NCBI RefSeq assembly: GCF_040137905.1
Contig: NZ_JBEFDG010000059.1
Coordinates: 1-21,891, forward strand
DNA: 21,891 nucleotides
Origin: Corticimicrobacter sp040137905
GTDB taxonomy: Bacteria; Pseudomonadota; Gammaproteobacteria; Burkholderiales; Burkholderiaceae_B
Direction of reading: 5' to 3'
In this document: in pieces, positions 13,618-21,642 of the stretch
Layout of the letters: every line of letters starts with the position of its first letter
How positions within the stretch are numbered: the stretch's first letter is position 1
Notes under the pieces: generated by a model
The model's input: the letters and a program-made list of their open reading frames with translations, nothing else
Database searches by the model: none
What the model was told of the DNA's origin: nothing
Program-made: the position numbers and the translations under genes

Positions 13618-14936
13618 GAGGCACATCCCTGCGGGCGGGCGGCATGAGCAGCGCGGGCTTCCGCCAGGAAATCCAGCACCCCGGCCCAGCTCAGGCGATT
13701 GGCCCGGGCATTGGCCTGCGGCGTCCCGCCACCATCAAGAGGCACCCCGGCCACCGGATGAACATTGGCGATCATCGTCGTCGGTACATAGGGCAGGCCG
13801 ATGGCATGGCCGGCACCGGGATGGGCGTCATGCCATGCGGGCCAGGCATGGCCGGCTGCCTGCAAGGTTGCCACGATCTGCTCGCTGTAGGCCTGCGAAG
13901 GCCAGAATCCATCCTCGGCCCCCGAGATCAGCAAGACCGGACCGGCAATACGCTCGACAGGTATGCGCGCTGCCGCAACGCTGGGCGCATGCGCCTGCGC
14001 CGCCACAAAGGCCGGTGCCTGGCGAATCGGGCGATCAGGCGAAGGAGGATGATCGAAGGCATGCCAGTCTGCCAGCGGGTTGGCTTGCCAGACATTGGGC
14101 AGCGCCTGCCCCCGCCACGTCCAGGCAGTCGCATCGCGTGGTTCCTCGGGTGCCCCGGCGCGCAGCGTGCCATGGACCACGGCACTGGGTACATAGCCGA
14201 TCACGGCTGAGACCTGCGCCGGAAATGTGGCCCCCAGCAACAAGGCCAGTTCGCCGCCCCGCGACAGGCCGGACACGGCCACAAAACCCCTGTGTGGCTG
14301 CAACTTGTCGATGGCCCAGTCGAGCGCCGTTTCGAAATACTCCAGCGGCGTACCCGAGATATGTGCCGGTCGTCCAGGTGCCTTGAAATACGCCAGTGCC
14401 AGGCCCATGTAGCCATGGGCCGCAAAAAGCGCCGCACGCTGTTCCGGTGTTCCGCCCCCCGAGCCGTTGAGCACGATCACCAGGGGATGCGGTCCGTCGC
14501 CCGCCGGCGTGAACAGCGTAGCCGAGAGGCCTGACTCGCGGACTTCCTGGCGACGCACCCCTGTGCCCAGGAATCTTTGCACCAGCACAGCCTGAGCCCG
14601 TTGACCGGCGCTATCCTCAACCGTCAGCGCGATCTGCCTTGCCGCGATCCCATCGCTCAGTTCCGGCAGCCGAGGGGGCTGCACCTGGCGCATCGACCAG
14701 ATCACCCCCATCGGCTCCGGCGTATGCCAGTCCCCAGCCACAGGCAACGCGGTATCCAGGTCCAGCAGCCCATCCGCACCGACGTCGAACCAGGCCTGGC
14801 TGCGCCAGATGCTGCCATCCGGATACGTCGATTCAGCCAGCAGCCGAACCTGCCCCGGTGCCAACCCCGCAGCATGGATATGCCGGGGTTGATCCACCAG
14901 GGCATCAGCCGGTACGACGTGCAATGCGGCACTCAT
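13614..14936 (-). CDS. Acyl-CoA thioesterase/BAAT-family alpha/beta hydrolase
   Basis: A 440-residue two-domain protein. The N-terminal beta-sandwich-like part (about 1-125) fits the acyl-CoA thioesterase/bile acid-CoA:amino acid N-acyltransferase N-domain, including STYPDGSIWRSQAWF and the MGVIWSMR segment. The C-terminal alpha/beta hydrolase has the predicted nucleophile Ser225 in GLSRGGEL, acid Asp342 in GAEDGFWPS, and His377 in HPGAGHAIGLPY. Mammalian amino acid N-acyltransferases of the family use cysteine at the nucleophile position, whereas the thioesterases use serine. A hydrolase that releases free acids from CoA thioesters is therefore the better reading. There is no signal peptide. 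It overlaps its neighbours by four bases on both sides, lying between a binding protein and an ATPase of one importer, so its substrate is probably derived from the transported compound. Confidence 0.88.
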   Translation of the reverse strand: MSAALHVVPADALVDQPRHIHAAGLAPGQVRLLAESTYPDGSIWRSQAWFDVGADGLLDLDTALPVAGDWHTPEPMGVIWSMRQVQPPRLPELSDGIAARQIALTVEDSAGQRAQAVLVQRFLGTGVRRQEVRESGLSATLFTPAGDGPHPLVIVLNGSGGGTPEQRAALFAAHGYMGLALAYFKAPGRPAHISGTPLEYFETALDWAIDKLQPHRGFVAVSGLSRGGELALLLGATFPAQVSAVIGYVPSAVVHGTLRAGAPEEPRDATAWTWRGQALPNVWQANPLADWHAFDHPPSPDRPIRQAPAFVAAQAHAPSVAAARIPVERIAGPVLLISGAEDGFWPSQAYSEQIVATLQAAGHAWPAWHDAHPGAGHAIGLPYVPTTMIANVHPVAGVPLDGGGTPQANARANRLSWAGVLDFLAEARAAHAARPQGCAS

Positions 14937-15997
14937 TGCGCGGCCTCGGCCCGCTGGCGCAACGCGTCCTTGTCAAAGTCATCGAAGGCCGGTACAAACT
15001 CATTCGAAAAAATGCGGTCAACCGGAACATCGGCACTGGGGAACTCACCGGCCTCGGCCATCGCACCAATCGCCTTGCGAATCACATCCAGATCGTACTC
15101 ACCGGGTTGCCGGCGCGTCCCGTCCGGGCGATACAGCATCCGCTGCAGGCGTCGGGTCAGCAATGTCGTGGCATTTTCCAGCCCCTTGCCCTCGGCATCG
15201 GCAGGACGACTCTCCGGATTCTGCCGCCAGAATGCCTGCACGCAGAAGGTGGGATTGATCTCGCACACATACTGCGCCTGCGTGTAGGCACGCCCGAAAC
15301 GGCGGATCAGGTCAGGACTGTCGCGAAAGGTATCTTCGTGGGCAATGAACCCATTGCCCGGATTCTCGAGGAACACTTCTGGATAGGCTATGCGCCGTAT
15401 CTTCGTGCCCGTCAGCTCGAAAATGTCTCCCCAGCTGCTGTTGTAGTTCAGTGCATCGACCTGCCCGCTGCGCAAGGCCTGAAAGCCCGAGCCCAGCACA
15501 CCGACCGCCACAAACTCGACATTCTTGCCAGGCTCCAGCCCCGCCACGCGCAAGGCGGCACGACTATTGGGAATCGTCCCCCAGGTCAAGGCACCCACAC
15601 CGATTTTCCGATCTTTCAGGTCGGCCAGCGTTCGAATCGGGGATTCCTCCAGCACGGTATATTCCAGCGTCTGGCTGGGCGTGCCGTTATAGAAATAGCG
15701 CAGCGGCAGCGGATCCTTGCCACTGAAATAGCTCGAGATTACCGGCTCCGAGACCGGATAGCCGAAGGTCACACGCTTGCTGGCCACCTGGGGCAGCAAC
15801 GCACCCGCCCCCTGGAAAACCACGAAACTCACGGACAGCCCCTGCTCCTTGAACAGCCCCAACTCCTCGGCGGCTGCGTAAGGTGCGCCATCATGCACGG
15901 CCGCCGGAATCGCCAGCGCCACGGTCACGTCATCAAGGGCCAGGGCAGGCGAGGCCACTGCCAGGGCAAGCATCGGAACCAGATATTTGAACTGCAT
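14933..15997 (-). CDS. ABC transporter substrate-binding protein, NMT1/SsuA-like (system 2)
   Basis: A 354-residue periplasmic binding protein. The signal peptide MQFKYLVPMLALAV...ALA is cleaved near residue 20. The mature part shows the usual two-lobe features of the NMT1 group: GLFKEQGLSVSFVVFQGAG, a RTLADLKDRKIGVGALTWG hinge segment, and ALRSGQVDALNYNSSWGD. It is only distantly similar to the paralogous pair at 6079 and 9261. The ATG at 15997 has AAGGAG seven bases upstream. It overlaps the thioesterase gene by four bases, and a gap of 62 bp, the largest in the operon, separates it from the ligase gene. It presumably captures the substrate of system 2. Confidence 0.92.
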   Translation of the reverse strand: MQFKYLVPMLALAVASPALALDDVTVALAIPAAVHDGAPYAAAEELGLFKEQGLSVSFVVFQGAGALLPQVASKRVTFGYPVSEPVISSYFSGKDPLPLRYFYNGTPSQTLEYTVLEESPIRTLADLKDRKIGVGALTWGTIPNSRAALRVAGLEPGKNVEFVAVGVLGSGFQALRSGQVDALNYNSSWGDIFELTGTKIRRIAYPEVFLENPGNGFIAHEDTFRDSPDLIRRFGRAYTQAQYVCEINPTFCVQAFWRQNPESRPADAEGKGLENATTLLTRRLQRMLYRPDGTRRQPGEYDLDVIRKAIGAMAEAGEFPSADVPVDRIFSNEFVPAFDDFDKDALRQRAEAAQ

Positions 15998-16059
15998 TTT
16001 GCAACTCCTTCTCGGAAAAATGACAGTCCCGCAGCCAACGCCCGGCACTGCCGTATCAC

Positions 16060-17574
16060 TCAGTCGATCTGCAACCGGGCCTGCGCATCGCGCTTGAGCG
16101 CCTGCCGGTCTATCTTGTTGGTCGCCGCCAGCGGCAATGCCGGCAGCAGCCAGACATGGCGCGGGTGCTGATAGGCCGCCCCATGTGCCAGCGCAAACGC
16201 CTTCAGCTCCGCTGCGGTCACGCACACCTCCGGGCGCAGCACCACGAAAGCCACCGGCTTCTGTCCCTTGATGTCATCATCGATGGGCACGACGCAGGCT
16301 TGCTGAACGCCTGGGTGGCGTTCGAGCAGTTTTTCGATTTCGCCCGGATAGATGTTTTCGCCACCACAGACGAACATATCGTCGCGACGCCCCACAAAGG
16401 TGTAGAAACCCTGTGCATCGCGCCGGAACACATCTCCCGTCACGTAATAGCCATCCACCGTAAAGGGCGCAGCCAGATCGGCCCGGTTGTGATAGCCGGA
16501 CATCAATCCTGCACTCCGGATTTCGAGTACGCCCTCATCCGGCACATCCCGCCCCGCACCATCCCGCAGGCGCAACTGCACGGCAGCATGGGCGTAGCCG
16601 ACAGCCAGCGGCGGCGCCGGTATCCCCTGAGGATGGGGGCCAAAGACCACCGGCCCCCCTTCTGTGGTTCCATAGGCATTGATGATGCGCGCATTGGGCA
16701 ACCACTGCCGTATCTGGGCCAACAGGCTGGCGCTGACTGGTGCCGACCCCATCCGGATCACCCGTACACTGCCCAGATCGGTCTGGGCCAGCAGTGCCTG
16801 CTCGCGCAGCATCATGGCAATCATGGGCGGCACAGCCGTCAACCAGGTACAGCGGTAACGCCCCACCGCCTCGATATAAGCCCGCGCCGTAAACTGCGGC
16901 AGCAGGACGACCGTCGCACCACTGGCCAGCGCCAGCAGGATCAGGGCAAGGGCATTCATGTGGTAGAGAGGTGCCGCGATCAGTGCACGTTCGTCCGCCA
17001 GCGACGCATCCTGCAACCGGGTCCGCACCACCCACAACTGTGCCGCATGACTCAGCAGGACGCCCTTGGGCCTGCCTGTCGAACCCGAGGTGTACAGCAT
17101 CAGCGCCGTCTCCGACCCCGCTGGCTGCCACGCAGCGACAGCATCCTGGCCGACAAATGCAGACAGTCCCTCGGTATCCTCCAAGGCCAGGCTGACACCC
17201 TCGACACCCCCTCGCTCAGGCCGCATCCTTTCCGGATCGCAGAACACCAGTCGGGCACCGCTATCGGCCAGGGCATAATCAATCTGCGTATCCGGCCAGC
17301 GATGATTCAACGGCACGGCCACCAATCCGGCACGCATGATGCCGAGCACGGCAGCGACATAGGCCACGGAGTTGGCCCCCAGCAATGCCACGCGTTCGCC
17401 CGGCGACAGCCCGCGCGCGCGCAGCCCGGCAGCCACGCCATCGGCCAGCGCATCCAACTCGGCGGCGCTGTAGTGCACCGCGCGCATCTGTGCATCCAGA
17501 CCGATGATCGCCAGCCGTGCGCCATCATCGCGGACAGGCCGGACACACCCCAGGTTGACGACTTCGGGCTTCAT
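16060..17574 (-). CDS. Acyl-CoA synthetase (AMP-forming ligase, ANL superfamily)
   Basis: A 504-residue class I adenylate-forming enzyme that would activate a carboxylic acid to its CoA thioester via an acyl-adenylate. All core motifs are present: the P-loop YTSGSTGRPKG at 161-171, YGTTEGG at 301-307, the hinge region YVTGDVF near 377, the GRRDDMFVCGGENIYPGEIE segment at 395-414, and the catalytic C-terminal lysine K487 in ATNKIDRQAL. The family includes benzoate-, fatty- and carnitine-CoA ligases, and the motifs do not fix the substrate. The ATG at 17574 overlaps the VOC gene stop as ATGA, with GGAG eight bases upstream. Its position beside two thioesterases and an MDR reductase fits a CoA-dependent catabolic route. 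Confidence 0.94.
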   Translation of the reverse strand: MKPEVVNLGCVRPVRDDGARLAIIGLDAQMRAVHYSAAELDALADGVAAGLRARGLSPGERVALLGANSVAYVAAVLGIMRAGLVAVPLNHRWPDTQIDYALADSGARLVFCDPERMRPERGGVEGVSLALEDTEGLSAFVGQDAVAAWQPAGSETALMLYTSGSTGRPKGVLLSHAAQLWVVRTRLQDASLADERALIAAPLYHMNALALILLALASGATVVLLPQFTARAYIEAVGRYRCTWLTAVPPMIAMMLREQALLAQTDLGSVRVIRMGSAPVSASLLAQIRQWLPNARIINAYGTTEGGPVVFGPHPQGIPAPPLAVGYAHAAVQLRLRDGAGRDVPDEGVLEIRSAGLMSGYHNRADLAAPFTVDGYYVTGDVFRRDAQGFYTFVGRRDDMFVCGGENIYPGEIEKLLERHPGVQQACVVPIDDDIKGQKPVAFVVLRPEVCVTAAELKAFALAHGAAYQHPRHVWLLPALPLAATNKIDRQALKRDAQARLQID

Positions 17575-18362
17575 GCGCGGCACTCCAGCACGACGCCGAA
17601 CAGCGGCAAGCCGACACACACACGCCCTGCGCTGGCGTGATGCGGCAAGTCGAGGGCCGCAGCACGACGGGTGATATCGGCAAGATCCACGCCCTGCAAG
17701 GCCAGCACGGCAAAACGCTCCGCACGGTCGGCACCGATCCCGGACAACGCCCCCACCTGCCGGGCCACCCCTGCCTCATCAGCCACATCAAGCCCCCAGC
17801 GGGCATCGATCTGGCCCAACCGGGCATAGTCGTGCCGCGTGCGCTCGGGATCAGCACTCGCAACGGTCAGGCCGGCAATCCCGGCCGTCCCATTGGCGTG
17901 CTGCTGCCAGGGCGTGCGCCACACCAGTTCAGGGGTCAGGTGACGACAGAAATACACCCGTCCCGCAGCAAATTGCCCGGTCACCAGGCGCACAGCTTCG
18001 AAATGCGCCACGGCCCGCTGTCCATCCTCCAGATCGACAGGCCGGGAAAACTGCTGCACCGGCTGCACGCTCAGGCCGGACTGGATCAACCCGGCATGCG
18101 TGGCTGCGGCATCCGCCGAGGCGAATACCAGTCCATCCAGACCTGCCGGACTGTCCAGCAACTCCTGGCGTACACGCTCGCCATCCTGCGGCAACCCCAG
18201 CAGCTCCAGATAGGCTTCACCAAACACGATCAGATGATTGATCGAACCGAGCGTATGGAAGCCACGGGGTGTCACGGTAAACCCCAGCGCCTCGAACAGC
18301 GCGACGGCCTCGTCCATGGCAAAGCGCACATTGATGACCACGTGATCCAGCGCAATGGCCAT
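17571..18362 (-). CDS. VOC-superfamily (glyoxalase-like) protein
   Basis: A 263-residue protein of the vicinal oxygen chelate superfamily, glyoxalase-like domain type. The N-terminal module begins ALDHVVINV with potential metal ligand H7; INHLIVFGEAYLELLG (41-56) supplies the next strands, and a second, weaker module follows (TAGIAGLTVAS near residue 170). Family members are metal-dependent isomerases, lyases or dioxygenases, or non-catalytic, so the reaction cannot be named. The ATG at 18362 lies two bases after the hotdog gene stop and has AAGGA six bases upstream. Longer in-frame extensions would overlap the hotdog gene entirely. It is tightly embedded between the thioesterase and ligase genes. 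Confidence 0.85.
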   Translation of the reverse strand: MAIALDHVVINVRFAMDEAVALFEALGFTVTPRGFHTLGSINHLIVFGEAYLELLGLPQDGERVRQELLDSPAGLDGLVFASADAAATHAGLIQSGLSVQPVQQFSRPVDLEDGQRAVAHFEAVRLVTGQFAAGRVYFCRHLTPELVWRTPWQQHANGTAGIAGLTVASADPERTRHDYARLGQIDARWGLDVADEAGVARQVGALSGIGADRAERFAVLALQGVDLADITRRAAALDLPHHASAGRVCVGLPLFGVVLECRA

Positions 18363-18364
18363 GA

Positions 18365-18787
18365 TCAGTCCTTGGGTGCAGGTGTAGCGTACACGCCGCG
18401 CCCGCTGGCAACGAGCTGCCCCTCGGCATCGAAGATCTGAGCCTCGGCCACGGAGAATTGCCGTCCGAACTTGATTACCTTGCCGGTCGTACGCAGATTG
18501 CCCCTGGCTGGCCGGTGATAATCCACCCGCAAGTCGATCGTGGGCACGCCCCGACCGGTGCGCGATACCAGCGCCCAGTCTGCGGTCAGGTCTACCAGCG
18601 CAGCCAGGATGCCGCCATGCGTGTAGCCTCCTTCCGGATTGACCACCCACTCCTCCCGCCATGTCGCCCCCAGCTCGATGCTGCCATCGCCGACGGCCAG
18701 CACCTGCAGGCCAAGCCATTGGTGATACGGTCCCTTGAGCAGGCGCGCCTGGATCTCGGCCGCGCCGGGCAATGTTGTGTCAGTCAT
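18365..18787 (-). CDS. PaaI-type hotdog thioesterase
   Basis: A 140-residue single-hotdog-domain protein of the PaaI/YbgC-like group that hydrolyses acyl- or aryl-CoA thioesters in the cytoplasm. The active-site signature GGYTHGGILAALVDLTAD is present, with HGG at 57-59 and the likely catalytic Asp66. The second conserved strand block (TIDLRVDYHRPARG) follows at 83-96. Length is normal for the family. I chose the ATG at 18787 because AAGGA lies seven bases upstream; the open frame extends a further 21 codons into the MDR gene without support. It starts 13 bases after the MDR stop and is followed two bases later by the VOC gene. Confidence 0.92.
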   Translation of the reverse strand: MTDTTLPGAAEIQARLLKGPYHQWLGLQVLAVGDGSIELGATWREEWVVNPEGGYTHGGILAALVDLTADWALVSRTGRGVPTIDLRVDYHRPARGNLRTTGKVIKFGRQFSVAEAQIFDAEGQLVASGRGVYATPAPKD

Positions 18788-18800
18788 GATGTCTTCCTTT

Positions 18801-19829
18801 TCAAGCAGCGGCAGGCGCCACGACAACCTTGCCCAGCACGGCGCGGTCACGGATCAAGGCCAGCCCTGCTGCGGCCTGTTCAAGCGGCAATACACGGTCG
18901 ATGACCGGCTCGATCTGTCCCTGTGCCACCAGATCGAGCAAGGCCACCAGGTTGTCTTCGTAGAAACTGTTCGAACCCTTGATGGTCAGCTCGAAGCTCC
19001 AGACATAGCGCAGGTCTTCCTTCGGGTCATGCCCGGCTGTGGCCCCGCACACCAGCAGCGTGCCACCACGCTTGAGACACTTGAGCGAGGGCACCCAGGT
19101 ATCGCCTCCCGTGAAGTTGATCACCACATCGACGCCCCCCTCGTGCGTGCGACGCTGGGGCTTGCCATAACGGGCGATGGCCCATTTTGAAAAATCCTCT
19201 TCGCGATAATTGACCACATGGTCGGCCCCCAGCGCCTTGAGGCGTTCAGCCTTTTCATGGCTCCCGGCGCAGGCAATCACTTCTGCCCCCAGCAGCTTGG
19301 CCAGTACCACGCTGGCCGTCCCCACCCCACCGCTTGCACCCAGGATCAGCACACGATCACCCGACTTGACTGTCTCGTGGGTCACCAGCATCCGGTGTGC
19401 CGTGCCATAAGCCACCGGCAATGCCGCCGCCTGGGCAAACGTCACCGCATCGGGCAGGCGGATCAACTGGCGCGCATCGGCGAGGGCAAACTCGGCCATG
19501 CCGCCATCCGTCATCTCGCCCATCAGTCCCACGCCGGGCTTGAGGGGATTGACCAGCACGCGGTCCCCAGGCTGCCAGCCCTGCACGCCGGCACCGACCT
19601 GCTCGACCGTGCCCGCCAGATCCAGGCCGATCACGACAGGCAACGGCACCTTGATGCCCGGCATGCCCTTGACGGTAAACACATCGTGATAATTGAAAGA
19701 CGCCGCACCTACCCGCACCAGCACATGGCCGTCGGTGACGTCAGGCACCGGCCTGTCGGCCACGACGTGCAATTGATCCAGGTCGCCGTGCGCATCGAGC
19801 ACCAGGGCCTTCATGGTTGTCTGGGTCAT
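18801..19829 (-). CDS. Zinc-independent MDR oxidoreductase (quinone oxidoreductase/enoyl reductase-like)
   Basis: A 342-residue medium-chain dehydrogenase/reductase. The GroES-like N-domain contains ASFNYHDVFTVKGMPG (43-58) and VIGLDLAGTVEQVGAG. The nucleotide-binding motif GASGGVGTASV lies at 164-174. It lacks both the catalytic cysteine and the four-cysteine structural zinc cluster of alcohol dehydrogenases. It therefore belongs with quinone oxidoreductases and 2-enoyl-thioester reductases such as the acryloyl-/crotonyl-CoA reductase group, which use NADPH. In this CoA-centred operon an enoyl-CoA reductase is attractive but unproven. The ATG at 19829 is taken as the start; GGAG lies unusually far upstream, and an alternative ATG is at 19814. 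Confidence 0.9.
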   Translation of the reverse strand: MTQTTMKALVLDAHGDLDQLHVVADRPVPDVTDGHVLVRVGAASFNYHDVFTVKGMPGIKVPLPVVIGLDLAGTVEQVGAGVQGWQPGDRVLVNPLKPGVGLMGEMTDGGMAEFALADARQLIRLPDAVTFAQAAALPVAYGTAHRMLVTHETVKSGDRVLILGASGGVGTASVVLAKLLGAEVIACAGSHEKAERLKALGADHVVNYREEDFSKWAIARYGKPQRRTHEGGVDVVINFTGGDTWVPSLKCLKRGGTLLVCGATAGHDPKEDLRYVWSFELTIKGSNSFYEDNLVALLDLVAQGQIEPVIDRVLPLEQAAAGLALIRDRAVLGKVVVAPAAA

Positions 19830-19862
19830 TGTGAAAAAAGCTCCATCGAAAGAATTGACCTG

Positions 19863-20864
19863 TCAGCGAATAGACTTGGACAGGAGATAGGGTTGGGTCG
19901 CAAACAGGGCATCATCGAGCTGGCCTTTGACCAGGCCGCTGTCCGAGAACACCTGATGCTGGCGGCGCAGCGTCTCGACCTCTTCCGGCTCGAACGACGC
20001 CCGGTTCATCGAGTCCCAGAGGCTGACATAGGCGCGGGCATCGGCCTCGGGCAGATTGGCGCTGCCCTGCAGGATGGTCACCACCTCGTCGGGGTGATCC
20101 TTGCCCCAGGCCAGGGTCTCGCGCAATGCGGCGATCACCCGCGCCACGACCTCCGGCTGCTCGTCCGCCAGGCTGGCACGCACCGTGCCGACACCGATGT
20201 AGGGCACGGCGTCCGATTGCGTCAGCTTGCGCCACTCCTGGGCAAAACTGCCCAGCGGCCGAACCTGCAACTGGTCGCCCAACTGGGCAATGGTGACCGA
20301 GCGCAGCGCGGCGGCATCGACCTGTTTCTGTGCCACGAATTGCACCAGCCGCGACTCGTTGCCCCCCACCAGGGCAAAATCCTCGGCACCGATCCCATGA
20401 TTGCCAGCCAGCACGGCGCTGGCGATCACGGCTACCGACGAGCCGGCCGGCGACATCCCGACTTTCTTGCCCTTGAGTTCATCCAGACTCTGGATAGGAG
20501 AATCCGCCGGCACCACGAACTGCACATCGGCCGGCTGCGTCGCGGCAAAGATCCGTACCGGCACACCCTCTGCCGCAGCGCTGAACACGCCCGCCAGCGG
20601 CGCACCGAAGGCCAGGTCTATCGACCCTGCCGCCAAGGCGCGCGTAGGCCCATTGACCTCGGGAAAATGCACGAACTCTGCATCAATGCCCTGCCCGGCC
20701 AGAAAATCCGTGGCCTCGAGCACCGAGCCATAGCCCAGGCTGACACCACTGGTCCAGTAACCGATCCGCACCTTGTCGGCCGCCTGTGCGACACCTGAAG
20801 ACATGACCGCAGACATCGCCACCAGCCCCAGGCCAGCCAGCTTGCACAATGAAAAGAAAGACAT
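19863..20864 (-). CDS. ABC transporter substrate-binding protein, SsuA/TauA-like (system 3)
   Basis: A 333-residue periplasmic binding protein. The signal peptide ends at GVAQA near residue 28. The mature N-terminus KVRIGYWTSGVSLGYG and the segments FVHFPEVNGPTRALAAGSID, LDELKGKKVGMSPAGSS and LVGGNESRLVQFVAQKQVDA are typical of taurine/aliphatic sulfonate binding proteins, though that similarity does not prove a sulfonate ligand. The ATG at 20864 has AAGGAG seven bases upstream. It follows the permease gene after 15 bp, completing the order ATPase, permease, binding protein. Confidence 0.93.
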   Translation of the reverse strand: MSFFSLCKLAGLGLVAMSAVMSSGVAQAADKVRIGYWTSGVSLGYGSVLEATDFLAGQGIDAEFVHFPEVNGPTRALAAGSIDLAFGAPLAGVFSAAAEGVPVRIFAATQPADVQFVVPADSPIQSLDELKGKKVGMSPAGSSVAVIASAVLAGNHGIGAEDFALVGGNESRLVQFVAQKQVDAAALRSVTIAQLGDQLQVRPLGSFAQEWRKLTQSDAVPYIGVGTVRASLADEQPEVVARVIAALRETLAWGKDHPDEVVTILQGSANLPEADARAYVSLWDSMNRASFEPEEVETLRRQHQVFSDSGLVKGQLDDALFATQPYLLSKSIR

Positions 20865-20879
20865 GAAACACTCCTTGTT

Positions 20880-21641
20880 TTAAAGTTTCCAGCGAAACAG
20901 CCAGCGTTCCAGAGGCTTGAGCACCCCGGCTTCCAGCACCAGCATCAACGCGACCAGCAGCACCGTCCAGGCAAACACCTGATCGCTTTGCACCAGGTCG
21001 GCCGCCTGACGCAGGCGATAGCCGATCCCGTTGGACGATCCCAGCGTCTCGGCCACCAAAGACACACGCCAGCCGAAGCCGAACGCCAGCCGTGCGCCCG
21101 AAAAGAAATAGGGCAGGATGCTGGGCAGCGATACCTTGAGCAGGGTGGCCGTCCGCGAAAACCGGAACGCCCGCGCCAGTTCGATGTACTGTCGATCGAC
21201 CGCCTGAGCCCCCTGCCACACGTTGGTCAGGATCAGCGGCATGGCCGTCATGAACACCACGAACACCGTCGTGGCATCCGAAATGCCGAACCAGATGATG
21301 GCGAAAATGGCCCATATCGCCGAAGACACCGTATTGAGCACAGCCAGCACCGGCTCGAAAAACCGCGCCAGCAGACGGCTCCCGCCCAACGCCAGCCCCA
21401 ACGGGGTCCCCACCAGCACGGCCAGGAGGAAACCCGTCAGTACCCGCCCCATCGTGGCACCCAGGTCATTGAAAAAACTCGCGCTGTGCACCAGCCTCAC
21501 CAGGGCATCCAGCACTTTGTCCGGCCCCGGCAGCACGAACGCAGGCACGCGGCTGGCACCGTACCACCACAGTCCTACGACCAGGGCCAGCAGCAACAGC
21601 CGTTGCAGGAGCAATCCGATCATGCGTCTACTCGCGTGCAT
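20880..21641 (-). CDS. ABC transporter permease, SsuC/TauC type (system 3)
   Basis: A 253-residue inner-membrane permease with about six hydrophobic segments, beginning MIGLLLQRLLLLALVVGLWW. The family-typical PAFVLPGPDKVLDALVRL follows. The EAA-like coupling loop lies around RFSRTATLLKVSLPSILPYF. The ATG at 21641 lies one base after the ATPase stop codon and has GGAG seven bases upstream inside the end of the ATPase gene. An ATG at 21623 is a less likely start. Confidence 0.93.
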   Translation of the reverse strand: MHASRRMIGLLLQRLLLLALVVGLWWYGASRVPAFVLPGPDKVLDALVRLVHSASFFNDLGATMGRVLTGFLLAVLVGTPLGLALGGSRLLARFFEPVLAVLNTVSSAIWAIFAIIWFGISDATTVFVVFMTAMPLILTNVWQGAQAVDRQYIELARAFRFSRTATLLKVSLPSILPYFFSGARLAFGFGWRVSLVAETLGSSNGIGYRLRQAADLVQSDQVFAWTVLLVALMLVLEAGVLKPLERWLFRWKL

Positions 21642-21642
21642 C

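Noticed and set aside
18363..18719. N-terminal extension of the VOC frame, opening near 18719
   Set aside because: It lies wholly within the hotdog gene in another frame, whereas the ATG at 18362 has a ribosome binding site and starts the conserved domain.
14639..20798. Long plus-strand frames (about 14639-16171, 16156-17640 and 19218-20798) inside the large operon
   Set aside because: Each lies opposite a motif-complete minus-strand gene (binding protein, ligase, MDR/binding protein). Their composition is typical of antisense frames in GC-rich DNA.
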